64,000 nucleotides of DNA from Heterohyrax brucei (Eukaryota > Chordata > Mammalia > Hyracoidea > Procaviidae): positions 29,121,501 to 29,185,500 of the forward strand of contig CM053140.1 of NCBI GenBank assembly GCA_028571685.1. The letters are read 5' to 3'. Positions 1 through 17,815 of the stretch are shown here, in pieces; position 1 is the first letter of the stretch, and each line of letters begins with the position of its first letter. Made by a program: the position numbers and the translations under genes. A model generated the notes under the pieces. That model ran no database searches. It saw only the letters and a list, made by a program, of their open reading frames with translations, and was not told where the DNA came from.

Positions 1-607
1 CCAAGTCTGGGTGCTGCAGCCTCTAACTAACCATAGATTCCCATCAACTCCAGCAGCTAGGGCTGGTGAGGCTGGGGCCTCACTTCTCACACTGAAGTTG
101 GGATGGGGGCTCATGCCCGTTAGGGCACAAATGAGGCACCTGGGCATGGGACAGTGGCTCCTCAGGTCTGGTGGCCTGGGTCAGAGTAGGGATAGTGTAG
201 GGAGGAGGAAGGACCTGCCCACCACCAACTCCAGCCCTGTTTGCCTGGCTCTGAGCTGCCCCCTGCTGGACAGCCCTGGACCTTGCTGGCCTGCGTCCCT
301 CTGACTCTCCTTCTAGGGGCTCGTTCACAGGCCTTCTGTCAGAAAAGCCTTTCTCTGGCCTTTAGGCGAAATCTGCCCATCATAGTGCTGCCTACTCCTA
401 GTCATTCCAACCTAGGAGTGGTGGATAGGAAAGACGGACTCTGGGGAGTTGGGCACAGCTGGTTTCCCTGGTGACATCTGCTGCTGAGAGGTGCACGAGG
501 CCCTGGCCCAGCTGGCTGTACAGCTCTGTGTGCAGAGCACAGGGCGCAGTTCGGGCCCTCCCAGGCCTCAGGGCTTGTCCTGGTCCAGTTGCAGGCTGGC
601 CCCTGGG
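1..607 (-). other. C1orf159: C1orf159 3' UTR / downstream flank
   Basis: Sequence downstream of the stop codon. I see no minus-strand AATAAA (a plus-strand TTTATT) here, so the poly(A) site may lie beyond the left edge or use a variant signal. No other gene or recognisable repeat is visible. Confidence 0.5.
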
Positions 608-5171
<4,564 letters not shown>

Positions 5172-5639
5172 GTCTCAGCACACTGTCTGCAACACAGAGG
5201 GGTGCTGTGGGCCATGGTGTGGGATGGCTTTGGGGTCCCTACCTGCCCCTCTGGGGCGGACTGCACACTCTGCCCTCTGCCCTCTGCCCCACAAGGTGAT
5301 CTGAGAGTTCTGCAGCTAGGATCCCTAGCAATTACAAGTCATGTCCACCCAGGCCCTGCTGGGTTCTGGACACTGCAGTGTAAGGCCTGCAAGTGAACAC
5401 AATCAGGTAAGGCCCACTGAGGCAGGCAGCGGAGGGGAGCTGGAAGGCCCATCATCACCCCAGCAGTCACCAGACACTGGAGAGAGTTCATTCCTTCTAC
5501 CAGCAGCATCCGGCTCATCCTCTGTGATTGGAGGACTGAGCACAGGAGTCACTGGGGTGGGCAGCCGGCTTGTTTCCCTACAAGCCAGTCCAGTATTTAG
5601 GCTCAGTGTTATGGAGTGAATTGTGTCCAACAAAGAGAC

Positions 5640-6690
5640 ATGTCCATGGAGGGATCAGGGAGTGAAATTGGTCAGTTGCAAAAGGAGAAATATTGTATAA
5701 GATTACTATTATAAGAACTCAAGAAAACATTCTCTGATGGCTACAGGTGTGGAGAGGTAGGAAGAGGAGTTTTCACTAACTAGATAGTAGACCAATTATT
5801 TTAGGTGAAGGGAACGACAACACACAATACAGAAGAAGCCAAAAGCTAAGAAGTTTCCTGAGTACAACCAAATATTTTGAGGGACAGAGTAGCAGAGGCA
5901 GGAGTGGGGGTAGCATCTGGGGACTACAGTTTCAGGGGATATCTAAGTCAATTGGCATAACAAAGTTTATTAAGAAAATTTTCTGCATCCCACTTTGGAG
6001 TTTGGGGTCTTAAAAGCTAGCAAGCTGCCATTTAAGATGTATCAGTTGGTCCCAACCCACGTGGAGCACAAGAACGTGAAGAACACCAAAGTCATAAGGA
6101 AAATACGAACCCAAGAGACACAAAAGGTCACATAAACCAGAGACTCCATCACCCTGAGTTCAGCAGAACTAGATGGTGCCTGGTTACCCACCACCAATGA
6201 CCGTCCTGACATGTAACACAACAGAGTTCCTAATAGAGTGGGGAAATAAGTGGAGTGCAGAGCTCATATCTTAGCAAAAAAGACCAGGCTTGATGGTCTT
6301 CCAGACTGGATGGACCCCAGAAGACATGGCTCCCAGACTGTTGGCCCAGAACGAAAACTATTCCTGAAGTCTACTCTTCAGGCAAAGATTGTACTGGACT
6401 ATACAAGGCATAAAATGATAACAGCAAACTGTGCTTCTGGGTTCAAGTAAACACAGGAGACTAACTGGAAAGCTCCTGTCTGGAAGTGAGATGAGAAGGC
6501 AGAGGGGGACAGGAGCTGGCTGAATGGACATGAGAAGTACAGGGTGGAAAGGAAGAGTGTACTGTCACAGGGTGTAGAGAGCTATTAGGGCCACATACCA
6601 ATTCATATGTAAGTTTTTGTAAGAAAAACTGACTTGAATTGTCAACTTTCACTAAAAGGACATACACAAAAAAGAGAGAAACAGACACAT
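5640..6690 (+). mobile_element. 5'-truncated L1, 3' UTR only
   Basis: Contains the order of blocks seen after L1 ORF2 at 27350-28340: TTCACTAACTAGATAGTAGAC, TTAGGTGAAGGGA, GCTAAGAAGTTTCC, TTTATTAAGAAAATTTTCTGC, GGGGTCTTAAAAGCTAGCAA and a terminal GTCAACTTTCACT. It therefore belongs to the same afrotherian L1 3' UTR lineage. Confidence 0.8.
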
Positions 6691-6835
6691 TCAAGTTCCA
6701 ACCCTGGTACCTGTGAACATCCATGATCCTGCTGGGAAACAGGGTCATTGAAGTTGTCATTGGCTAACACGTGTTAACTGTTAATAAGAGTTCACAGACA
6801 TACTAGCTAGCACGCATACTAGAGTAGTTCACATA

Positions 6836-7050
6836 CGTACTAGTGCGGGTCCTAACCCCATCTCAGTCGTGTGATTATAAAAGAGAAGGAAAGACAGAGG
6901 GAATACGGCCATGTGACAACAGGGACAAAGACTGGAGAGATGTAGCCACAAGACAAGGATCACCACACATCACCAAAAGCAGAGAGAGATCCCTGGAACT
7001 GATTTTCCTCAGTGTCTCAGAGGGAATCGACAAGGCTAACACCCTAATCA
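6836..7050 (+). repeat. MLT1-type MaLR LTR fragment
   Basis: Blocks resembling the MLT1 middle and end: GGAATACGGCCATGTGACAA, GACTGGAGAGATGTAGCCAC and CTCAGAGGGAATCGACAAGG. The ends are degraded. Confidence 0.6.
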
Positions 7051-8395
7051 AGGTCTCCCAGCTTCCAGGGTTATGAGAGAAAAGGCTTTTGTTTTTTCTG
7101 AAGCTCCCACTTGGTGGTACCTCCTACAACTGCCCAGGGGAACTCTACATGTCCATTTTAATCAGAGGAAACACTGAGCTGCTCAACCATTGGAAGGAAG
7201 GAAGTACTGTATCAGTGAACAATAAGCTTCCGTTACCTGGAAAGGTGGCAACCGTAATTATAACCTGTCCAAAACATGGATGGATCAGTATTCTGTCATA
7301 TCAAGGTTACCTCTAGAGAAGCTTTCTGTGGTGAAGTTTCAAACCCTATGAGAAGCAAGTGGAACACAGCAGTAGACATGTTGGGAATTGTTCTGGGTCG
7401 CAAAGATGCTGCTGGACACCACGTGGACAAGGGGAGTGTCCTTCTGGGGGAGTGTCCAGGCCCACTGTGCACAAAGTAGCTGTTGTTTGGGGTGGTGGGT
7501 GATCCCACCCTGAGGGTGTTGGCAAGGATCCTGTCACTAGTACCTCTGACCAGCCTTCATGTGCTGGTGTGTCCCACAAGCTGGTGGGCAAGGGGATCTC
7601 CTGGAGGGAGATGATGGAGGTGAAGGGGACAGTGTGTGCCATGCAATGGTGCAGGTGGGGTCTGTAAGTTACTCTCCTCCAGACTGGGAGCAAGCAGAGC
7701 ATTGTGTGGGCTGGGGGATGCCTAGGCCCAAAGGAGGCCAAACTGTCTCCGCCTAAGCCCCATGAGGCCCCTGTCCCAGAATGTACCTTCCAAAAAGATA
7801 ATTTAATGCCATCAGGAAAAATAGGCCTTTTCTCAATCTACTCTCTCCTTTCAATTATGCCCACTACTTGCCTGTCAGTTTGTAGTACTGCAGTGGCTTG
7901 TGTGTTGCTGTGAGGCTGGAAGCTGAGCCGCTGGTATTCCAAATACCAGTGTGGTCAACCATGGTGGACTGGTTTCAGTGTCTTCTAGACTGTCACAGAC
8001 TCGGAAGGTCTACTTCCAAAAATTGGCCAAAGAAAACACGGATCATAACAGAACATTGTACAACTCACTTGCTTGAGACACAGGTATCAATCACTGGAGG
8101 AGGAATTATGTTTGATCAAACAGAGGGCCAGTGAGGGCGAGGGAGACTCTCAGTAACATGGGTTAGCACAGGCTGCAATGACAAACTCAAACACGCCAGT
8201 GACTGACAGTGCAAAACTAGGCAACATTTCCTTCTGCTGTACGTGGGATCGCTGTAAAATTGGCACTACATGACGGCTATCTATTTTAAATTATCTAAAG
8301 GATAGCAATAAATTGAGGAATATTTACATACAATAAAATGCATCTATTTAAATTAAGTACACAATTCAGTGAGTTTTGACTACTGTATATACCTG

Positions 8396-8562
8396 TGGGG
8401 AACCCTGGTGGTGAAGCGGTTAAGAGCTCGGCTGCTAACCAAAAGATGAGAAGTTTGAATCCACTTGTTGCTCCTGAAAACTCTATGGGGCAGTTCTACT
8501 CTGTCCTACAGGGTTTCTATGAGATGGAACTGACTCAATGGCAATGGGATTGGGTTTTGGAC
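8396..8562 (+). repeat. AfroSINE, near full length
   Basis: Starts GGGGAACCCTGGTGGTGAAG, carries the A-box-like GTGGTGAAGCGG and a B-box region (GTTTGAATCCA), then GGGGCAGTTCTACTCTGTCC and a diverged tail. It is a tRNA-derived pol III SINE, restricted to Afrotheria. Confidence 0.9.
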
Positions 8563-8689
8563 ACACCCGTGAAACCATTACCATAATAAATAGACAGAAA
8601 TTTCCATAGCCCACAGAAGATGCCTAGTACCCTTCAAAATCCAACCTGCCCTCAGTCCCTGGTCTCAGGAGACCACCTTGCTGATTGTA

Positions 8690-9432
8690 TCACTATAGGT
8701 TGTTGATGCTGTTAGCTGCCATTGAGTTGACTCTGACCTGCAGTGACCTTATGTATAACAGCACAAAATGTTGCCCAGTCATTCTCACAATACTAAGTAT
8801 ATTCAAGTCCACTGTTGCAACCACTCTGTCGATCCATCTCAATGAGGACTTTCCTCTTTTTCACTGATACTCTGCTAGGTATGATGTCCTTCTCCAGAGA
8901 CTTGTCCCTCTTGGAGACAGGTCCAAAGTAAACGAGACAGTCTTCCAATCTTTCCTTCCATTCAGCCTATACTTCCTCCAAAACATATTTGTTTATTCTC
9001 CTGGCAGTCCACAGTCTATTCAAGATTCTTCACCAACACAGTAATTCAAATGTGTGGTTTTTCCTCAGTGTTCCTTTCTCATCGCCCAGCTTTCATACGC
9101 ACACGAGGTGACTGGAAAGACTATGGCGTGGGTCAGGCCCAACGCGGTCATGAAGTTATACATTCGTTTTAAAGACTATAAACACATTTCTTGTAGCAGA
9201 TTTGCCTATTACAATATGTCCCTTAATTTCTTAATTGCTGCTTCAATGAGTGTTGACTGTTGATCTGAGTAAAATGAAGCCCTTGACAATCTCAGTATTT
9301 TCTCTATTTATCATGATATTGCTTATTGGTTCAGTTGTCTTTTTGTTTTCTTTACATTCAGATGTAATCCATACTGAAGGCTGTAGTCTTTGATGTTCAT
9401 TAGTAAATACTTCAAGATTAGCCTGCATTTTC
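8690..9432 (-). mobile_element. RTE/BovB-like LINE, 3' part of pol
   Basis: Aligns block by block with the copy at 58632-59330: TGATGTCCTTCTCCAGAGAC, GGCAGTCCACAGTCTATTC, CACACGAGGTGACTGG and GTTGACTGTTGATCTGAG. It is the C-terminal reverse-transcriptase region and 3' tail of an RTE LINE, read on the minus strand and disrupted by stops. An L1 begins directly to its right. Confidence 0.75.
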
Positions 9433-9873
9433 TAGAATTTTATATAACTGAATCATACAGTATGTACACTTCTGTGATGGCTTCTTTCATTCATTATGAC
9501 TCTTAGATTCATCTGTGTTGTTTTATCAGTACTTTCTTTTCCTTGCTAAGTAATATTCCATTGTATAGTATACAACACTTGGCTTACTCATTCACCTATT
9601 ACTGGGTTGTTTCCAGTTTCTGGTTATTGTGAATTAAGCTGCTATGAACATGAGTATACACATCTTAGCACGGACATTTGTTTTCATTTCTGTCAGGTAA
9701 ATACCTAAAAGTGGAAAGGCTGGACTGTGAGGTAGGTGCAAGTTTACCTTTATAAGAAACTGAATTGTTTTACAAAGTGTTTGTGCCATTTTATAGTTCT
9801 ACCTGCAGTATGACAGTTCCAGTTGCTCTATATCTTCAACAACACTTATGTCAGTGGGTATATAGTGGTATCT

Positions 9874-10532
9874 GTTTTCTTTTTTATTATGCTTGAGTGA
9901 AAGTTTACAATACAATTCAAATTTGCATGCCCGCCTATCTGCAGCTCCCTCTGCTCTCCTTGCCCAGTGACAGCACACTCCTCCTTTCTGTTCTGTGCAT
10001 GTCATAACCTCTTAATGATCTCCTGGCCCCTTGTCTCTACCCACTCCACTCCCCTCTAGTAAGAGGCCAGTAGGATGACATCCTGTAGATGCATAGAACC
10101 ACAAAGGGCACACATGATATGGTCATTCTGTATCCGAGTCCAATCCATTCCTATCCAGAGAGTTGACCTCAGTAATGATCTATGATCAGGAGCAGCATCA
10201 GATCTAGAGGCCATGTTTCCAGGGGAGCTCCCAGACCTTCAGACCATCAATTGTGGTCTTTCAGTGGAGTTCGTAGGGTGCACCCCTATTTTTTTCTTGT
10301 TGCCACTAGGATTCAACATTGTGAGCCCCATCACAACTGTCATTGATGGTGGCCAGGCACCATCTGGTTGTTCTGGTCACATGTTGATAGTCATCCATTC
10401 ACATGGGTCTTTCCGTCTTCTGGGCTCTTTTTCCCTCATGTCGTTATTGTCCTTGGTAGTCATCGTTTCAGCTGATTTGGGACCATTTGGTGTACCTCAG
10501 ATGGCTGTTTGCTAGCTTTTAAGACTCCAGAC
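9874..10532 (-). mobile_element. Nested L1 3' UTR insertion with 14-bp target-site duplication
   Basis: A minus-strand copy of the afrotherian L1 3' UTR lies inside the older L1. ATATAGTGGTATCT occurs exactly at 9860-9873 and 10533-10546. Removing the insert plus one repeat restores the usual L1 phrase around GTATATAGTGGTATCTCG. Confidence 0.88.
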
Positions 10533-11305
10533 ATATAGTGGTATCTCGTTGTTTTAATTTGTATTTCCTTGATTACTAATGATGGTGAGCAACTTTAATA
10601 TAGTTATAGGGTCACTATGAGTTGAGATCAACTCAATGGCAACAGGTTTAGTTTGGTTTCATTGGTCATTTCTATATATTCTTTGGTGAAGTATTGTTCA
10701 TTTGCCCATTTTTCAATTGGGTTGTTTATCTTCCTGTTGTTGAGTTGCTAATAGTTCTTTATATGTTCTTTGTGTATCTATTTCAAATATTCATTCCTAT
10801 TCTGAGAACTGACTTTTTTATTATCATTATCTGTGGAAAAAAGCAAAGGTTTTTAATTCAGTAACACTGAATGTGTCAATTTTTTTCTGATTCTTAATTT
10901 TTGTGTCCTAAGAAATCTTTGCCGTGATGGCAAGGTTACAAAGATGCTTTTACATTTTCAATTACTTTTATATGCGGTGTGAGGTAAAGGTCAAAGTGGG
11001 TTTTTTCATATGCAAATTGAGTTGTTCTAGCACCATCTGTTAAAAAGGCTTCCCTATTCACAATGAATTGCCTTAACATCTCTGTTGAAAACATCATCTA
11101 TATATGTACGGATGGGTCTATTTCTGGACTTTCTAATCTATTCCACTTATCTGTAGGTCTCTTTCAGCAACATCACACTGTTTTCATTACTGTAGCTTTA
11201 CAGTAACTCTTAAAATAAGGTAGTATAAGCCCTCTTTTGTTTAATTGCTTTGGCAATTCTAGGTCATAGGCACTTTCATGTTTTAGAGTCACCTTGTCAA
11301 TTTCT

Positions 11306-11478
11306 GGAAACTCTGGTGGTGCAGTGGTTAAGAGCTATGGCTGGTAACCAAAAGGTCAGCAGTTCAAATCCACCAGGAACTTAACCTTGAAAACTGTGGG
11401 GCAGTTCTACTCTGTCCTATAGGGTAGCTATAAGTCAGAATCTACTTGAGGGCCGTGGCTTTTTTTTTTTTTTTTTTG
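11306..11478 (+). repeat. AfroSINE inserted in old L1, with TSD
   Basis: Full-length SINE ending in a run of about 19 T. Flanks GTCAATTTCT (11296-11305) and GTCAATTGCT (11479-11488) form a 10-bp duplication with one mismatch. Confidence 0.9.
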
Positions 11479-12631
11479 GTCAATTGCTACAACAAACGCT
11501 GTTGGAATTTTGATTGAAGTTGTGTTAAACCTATAGATTACTGTGGGAGAATTGACATTTTAATGATATTGAATCTTCCAATCCATGAACATGCTATATC
11601 CCCAATTATTCAAGTCTTCTTTAATTTCTCTCAGAAATGTTTTATAGTTTTTAGTGAAGAGGTCATGTACCTCTTTCCTTAAACTTCTATTTTCTTTTTG
11701 TAAATAGAATTGAGTTCCTCATTTCATTTTGTAATAGTTCACTGTTAATCTATAAAAATACAATTAACTTTTGTACATTAACCTTGATTTTCTGAGGCCT
11801 TGTTAAATTTACTTAATAGTTCTAGTACTTGTTTTTATAGATTCTATAGGGCTTTCTACATAGAAATCGTTTTGTGTGAAAATAGTTTTATTTCTCCCTT
11901 TTCAATCTTTATACCCCATACCCCACCCTTATCTTATTACACTGGCTAGGATGTTCAATGTGTTGTTGAATTAGAGGTGGTAAGAGCAGGTATCCCTGCC
12001 TTGTTCTTGATTTCAGGGTGAAGAATCAGTATTTCACCATTAAGTACAATGTCTGGTTAAGTTTTCTATGGATTTATTTTTTTAATCAGATTGAAGATGT
12101 TTCCTTCTAGTCATAGAATGTTTTGTTTTGTTTTGCTTTAAATTATTAAAAAATCTGAATTTTTCTGAAGTATTTTTTATGTATCTATTGAAATGATCAT
12201 ATGGTTTTTCTTTTATTAATATGACTATATTGATTAAGAATGTAAAAAATCTTGCATTACTTGGATTAACCCGACTCGCTTATGGTATACTAACCCATTT
12301 CATATATTGTTGGATTTGACTTACCAATATTTTGTTAAGGAGCTGTGTCTGTATTCATGACAGATACTGGCATAATGTTTTTTTAGATGGTTTTGTCAAG
12401 TTTTGGTATCAGGTTACATGGCCTCATAAGAAAAGCTGGAAAGTATTCCCTCCTCTTTTATTTTCTAAAAGATTTTGTGTAAGATTATTGTTTTCATTTA
12501 TTGTTTGCTAGAATTCACCATTGAAACCATCTATGCCTTGGCTTTTCTCAGTAAGTATGCTTTTGACAATAAATTTAGTTTCTTCAACAGATACAGTGAT
12601 ACCCTGGCTTTTCTGTTACTTTTGGTAAAGT

Positions 12632-12797
12632 TGGAAACCCTGGTGGTGTAGTGGGTTAAGTGCTATGTTTGCGAACCAAAAGGTTGGCAATTCAAATTCA
12701 GCAGGCACTCCTTGGAAACTCTATAGGGGGCAGTTCTACTCTGACCTCTAGGGTTGTTGTAAGTCTGACTTGACTTGATAGTGTTGGGTTGGGTTAT
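12632..12797 (+). repeat. AfroSINE inserted in old L1
   Basis: Starts GGAAACCCTGGTGGTGTAG and ends in TTGGGTTGGGTTA. Flanks TTTTGGTAAAGTT and GTTTGGTAAGTT look like a decayed target-site duplication. Confidence 0.88.
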
Positions 12798-13047
12798 TGG
12801 TTTGGTAAGTTACAGTTTTCAAAGAATTTATCTATTTTATTGAAATTGTCACATTTACTAGTCTAAAACTGTTCATAATAGTCTCTTCTTATAATGCCTA
12901 TAATAGCCTGAGAAATAACCCCTCTTTCATTCCTGATATATATTATCTTTTCAAACTTTTACTATTTTTATCAATCAGTTTTAATTACTCAGTTTTCCTA
13001 GTCTCTTTTCAAGGAACTAGATTTTGACATCATTAATTTACTGTTTT

Positions 13048-13428
13048 GTAAAAAAATATTTTGTTTTAGGTGAAAGTTTACAGAGAAAATTTGTTTTCAA
13101 GAAGTTGTACACAGTGTTCCACGACATTGGTCAAAATCTCTACACTGTGTCGATACTCTCCCCATTTTCACACTGAGTTCCCCATTTCTTTTCATCTGGT
13201 TTTCCTACCTCTTCCTGCCTTTTCATTTAAGGTTTTGGAAAAACACTGCCTTTTCAGTCTTGTGTAATTAACTGTTTGTTCTACAGGGCACAGTCTTTCT
13301 GAGTGTTACTCTTTATAGGCCTATTGCTTGGCTGGAAGGTGGTTTCTGGAAATCGCTTCAGTTCCAAGTCAGATAGGTATCACAGGGCCATTGTCTTAGA
13401 GGTTCCTACAGTCTATATCACTTCTTGT
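13048..13428 (-). mobile_element. L1 3' UTR fragment, minus strand
   Basis: Shares blocks with 16420-16800 and 32380-32530: GGTGAAAGTTTACAGAG, CTTTATAGGCCTATTGCTTGG and ATCGCTTCAGTTCCA. It appears as an insert within the older L1. Confidence 0.65.
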
Positions 13429-14159
13429 TTACTGCCTACTACATTGATTTTTGTCACCTTTACTATTTCTTCTACTTAGCTTTGCGTTTACTTTGCTCTT
13501 GTTTTTCTTGTATTTCAAGGTGGAACCTTAAGTCATTGCTTTCATGCCTTTTTAAGCATTTAAAGCTACCAATTTCTTTCTAAATGCTTCTTTAGTTGCA
13601 TTCTAAATACCACAATTTTGATATGTTGTATTTTCATTATCATTCAGTTTGAAATATTTTCAAATTTTCTTTGTAATTTCTTCTTGGATCCACGGATGAT
13701 TCAGAAGTGGATTAATTTTCAAACACTTGGGCTCCTCCTAAACATCTCTTCCTTTGTGTTCAGAAAGTGTATTCTGTATGATTTCAATCCTTTTAAATCC
13801 ACTGGCATTTATTTTATGGCATAGCAGTTGGTCTATGCTGGAGAATGCACAATGTGCATTTAGGAGTGATTTGTATTCTGCTTGTGGTGTGTGTAGTTTT
13901 CTATGTCAGGTCAAGATGACTGATAACAGTGTTCAGGTCTATGTGTTTACTGATTTTTCTGTCTAGTTGTTCTAACAAATGGTGAAAGAGATATTAAAGT
14001 CTCCTACTATGACTGTACAATTGTCTGTTTCTCTGAATTCTGTCAATTTCATTTAATGTGTTTTGAGGCTGTTTTTAGGCATGTTCACAATCATGGTGTC
14101 TTCTTGATGAACTGATCCATTTATAATTATGAAATTTCTCTTTTAACCTTGGTAATACT

Positions 14160-16180
14160 CCTTTTTTTTCACTATGATCAAATGAAAATGGACATTCCCA
14201 TATAAATTTGCATGCTTACCTATATGCAGCTCCCACTGCTCTCCCTGCCCAGTGACAGCACACTCTCTCCATATATACATGTCATATCCTCCCAACAGTC
14301 TCCTGTCCCCTCCTCTCTACCCATTCCCCTTCCTCCAGTAATAGGTCAGCAGGATACCCTGTAGATGTATAGAACCATAAAGTGCCCACATAATATGGTG
14401 ACTCTGCATCACCAAGTCCAATCCATCGCTGTCTGAAGAGTTGACCTTCATTGTGATTTATGGACAGGGGTATCAGGGCCAGAGGCCATGCTCCCAGGGG
14501 AACCCTGAAGCCCCTGGACCACCAACTGCGGTCTTTTAGTGGTGATCTCAAGGTGCACCCCTATTTATTCTTGTGTTGCCAGTGAGACTCAACTTTGTGA
14601 GCGCCATCATGGCTATCACTGGTGGTGGCTGGGCACCATCCAGTTCTTCTGGTATGGAGTCGATGTAGACACCCACTCATGTGGGTCTCTCTGTCTTCTG
14701 GGTTCTCTTTCCCCCATGTCGTTATGGACCTCAGCAATCATCCATTCTGGCTGAGTTGGGACCATTTGCTGTACCCTCAGATGGCAGCTTGGCAGCTTTT
14801 AAAGACCCCAGATGCCACTCACCAATATGGGGAGCAGAGAGTCCTCATTAGCAAAATGCCAGTTGTGCCAATTGGCCTCAATTTCACCTGAGAGCATGGT
14901 CCCGGGCCCCCCACCCCAGCTACTCTGTCCTTGCAATATTGGGTGAAGATGAGAGGAATACTCAAGTTGTGTTGAAGTCCAGTTAATATTAATCTTCCTA
15001 CTAATGTGCGCTGTTACCAATTTTACCCAACCAACAAAATTTCTATCAACTATCTACTCTAAACTCTGCCCCTCTCACCCTCCCATCCTCCCCACCATTG
15101 CAGCCATCAAAGTCTTTTCTACTATGCATGAGTTTTAATTTTAAGTTATCGTAGGGGTCTCGTATAATATTTGTCCTTTTGTCACTAACTACTTTCACTC
15201 AACATAATGTCCTCCAGTTGAAATCAGGTTATGTTTCCTGAAATCATCGTTGTTCTTTATCATTGCATAGTGTTCCATTGAGTATATATACCATAGTTTA
15301 CCAATCCATTCCTCTGTTGTTGGTCATCTGGGTTGATTCCATCTTTTTGCTCTTGTGGACTGTGCTGCGATAAACATTTGTGTGCATGTATCAGTTGGTG
15401 TGAATGGCCTTGATTCTGTAGGATGTATTCTGAGCAGTGGAATTACTGGGTCAAATGGTATATCTAGATCCAGTTTTTTAAGGGAGTGCCAGATTGCTTT
15501 CCAAAGAGGTTGCACAATTTTGCAATCCCACCAACAGCGTAGGAGAGTTCCAATTTCTCCACAGCCTCTCCAGCACTTGTTGTTTTGGGTTTTTTGGATC
15601 AAGACCAACCTTACTGGGGTGAGATGGTATCTCATTGTCATTTTGATTTGAATTTCTTTAATGGCTAATGATTGTGAGCATGTCCTCATGTGTTTTTTGG
15701 CTGCCTGGATCTCCTCTTTAGAGAAATGTCTGTTCATCTCCCTTTCCCATCGCTTAATGGATGATTTATCTTTTTCTTATTGATATTTTGTAGTACCTTA
15801 TATATTATGGAGATCAGGCATCGGTCTGATGTATAGTGGCCAAATATTTTTTCCCATTCTGTAGGTGGCCTTTAAATTCTATTAATAAAGTCTTTGGATG
15901 ATTAAATGTGTTTGATTCTTAACAGTTCCCATTTATCTATTTTCTCTTCTGTTGATTGTGGTTTGTTTGACAGATTTTGAAGTCTATGTTGTGTATTAAA
16001 ACTTCCATTGTTGTTTCTACTTTTTCTTGGATGAGCTTTATCGTTTTAGATTTGATATTTCGGTCCTTTATCCAGTTTGAGTTGGTTTTTGTATAAGGTG
16101 TAAGATATGGGTCTTGTTTCAATTTACTGCAGATGGACATCCAACTTTGCCAGCACCATTTGTTGAATATTCCCTGTTTT
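14160..16180 (-). mobile_element. 5'-truncated L1 (ORF2 end plus 3' UTR), minus strand
   Basis: Reading leftwards: remnants of the ORF2 C-terminus at about 15240-16180, with decayed blocks such as CWRGCGEIGTLL and WWDCKIVQPLWKAIW near 15500-15650, then the 3' UTR at 14160-14900. The older L1 resumes on both sides (GGTAATACT before, TTATCTGATATAAATAAAGCC after). Confidence 0.8.
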
Positions 16181-16317
16181 AAAACTTCTTTTATCTGATA
16201 TAAATAAAGCCACTCCAGCTCTGTTATCCTGTTTGCCAGGTATGCATACTTTTTGTATCCATTTATGTTCAGTCTGTGTCTTAATATTTAAAGTGCATCT
16301 CCTACAGACAGCATATA

Positions 16318-16402
16318 ACCACTGCTGTCAAGATGATTTCGACTCATAGTGACCCTATGGGACAGAGTAGAACTAACCTATAGGGTTTCCAAGACTGTAA
16401 TA
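16318..16402 (-). repeat. AfroSINE fragment
   Basis: Reverse-complement tail: ACTCATAGTGACCCTATGGG, CAGAGTAGAACTAACC, GGGTTTCCAAG. The head is missing. Confidence 0.8.
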
Positions 16403-17002
16403 TCCCCTTCCCCAGAGCATTTCTTTCTTTTAAAAATATTTTTTACTGTGCTTTAAATGAGTTTACAGAGCAAATTAGTTTCCCATTAGTTTGTACATAA
16501 AGTATTCCATGACATAAGCTGCCTTCCCCACAATATGTCACACTCTGAGTCCCCCATTTCCTTATCATCCACATTTTCTAGGCATTCCTGCCTTCTCATC
16601 TTTGCTTCTGGGCAAATGTTGTCCTTTTGATCTCAAATACTTGCCTGTTCTAAGGAGCTTGTTCCTCTCGGGTGTTACTGTTTATTTTATAGGCCTGCCT
16701 ATTATTTGGCTGGGAGGTAGTCTCTAGGAATCGCTTCAGTTCCAGGTCAGAAGAGTGTCTTAGGGCCACAATCTCAGGAGTTCCTGAAGTCTCTCTCAGA
16801 CCAGTTAAGTCTGGCCTTTTTTGTGAATTTGATTTTTTGTTCTACATTTTTCTCCTGCTCTGTCCGAGACGCTCTGTCCAGGATCCCAGATAGAGCTGCT
16901 GGTAGTAGCAGCTGGGTACCATCTAGTTGTTCTCGTCTTAGGGTTGCATAAGCTGTGGTTCATTAGTCCTTTGGACTAACTACTCCCTTGAATCTTTGGT
17001 TT

Positions 17003-17140
17003 TCTGCTGTAGTGGGTTAAGTGCTACCACTGCTAACCCAAAAGTCGACAGTCCAAATCCACCAGGTGCTCCTTGAACACTCTAGGGGACAGTTTTACTC
17101 TGCCATGAGTCTGACGCAACCCAACAGCCCTTTTTGGGGT
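17003..17140 (+). repeat. AfroSINE
   Basis: GTAGTGGGTTAAGTGCTACC, CAGTCCAAATCCACCAGGTG and GACAGTTTTACTCTGCC, with a deleted tail. Confidence 0.85.
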
Positions 17141-17592
17141 TTCCCTCTCCTTCGCTCCAAATGGGAACAGACCAAAGTTCTATGTTACACGGTGTCTGTA
17201 AACTTTTAAGACACTAGACATTACCCACCAAAGCAGGATATAGAACACTGTCTTTTTGAACAATGTTGTGCCGACTAACATAGACGCCCCCCGAGTCTGT
17301 GTTGCTTTGCGTTCAAGCCTAGGAATTTTGTCCCACGAGATGTCTAGTAGTATACAAGAAATTTGCATCACTGCGCGCCTCTTGTGTGCTCTACTGTCTA
17401 TATTAATATACATGTGCACCTATTATTATGTATGTAGAAACATCCACAACCAAACTTGTATCTGTAGGTAGGTGAGCTCCCTGATAATCCTCATATACTT
17501 CTTTAGCATACCTATCTACCTGTGTATCCATTTGTAAATTGTTGTTTGTTAATACTACTATTGCAGGATTGTCTGTTACAATAACTACCATA

Positions 17593-17756
17593 AACCAGAC
17601 CAAACCCACTGACATCAATTCTGACTTACAGCGACACTAAAAGGACAGATTAGAACTGCTCCACAGAGTTTCCAAGGAGTGCCTGTCGGATCTGAACTGC
17701 TGACCTTTTGGTTAGCAGACACAGTACTGAACCCCTATGCCATCAAGGTTTCTGTA
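17593..17756 (-). repeat. AfroSINE
   Basis: Reverse-complement copy. The tail GACTTACAGCGACACTA comes first, then TCTGAACTGCTGACCTTTTG (B-box side) and the head ATGCCATCAAGGTTTC. Confidence 0.88.
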
Positions 17757-17762
17757 ATTACC

Positions 17763-17815
17763 ACCAAAAAAAAACCCAGTACCATCCAGTTGATTCCGAC
17801 TCAGCGACCACAGTT
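17763..17815 (-). repeat. AfroSINE tail fragment
   Basis: A short piece, CCAGTTGATTCCGACTCAGC, after an A-run. It looks like the tail of a further minus-strand SINE. Confidence 0.6.
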
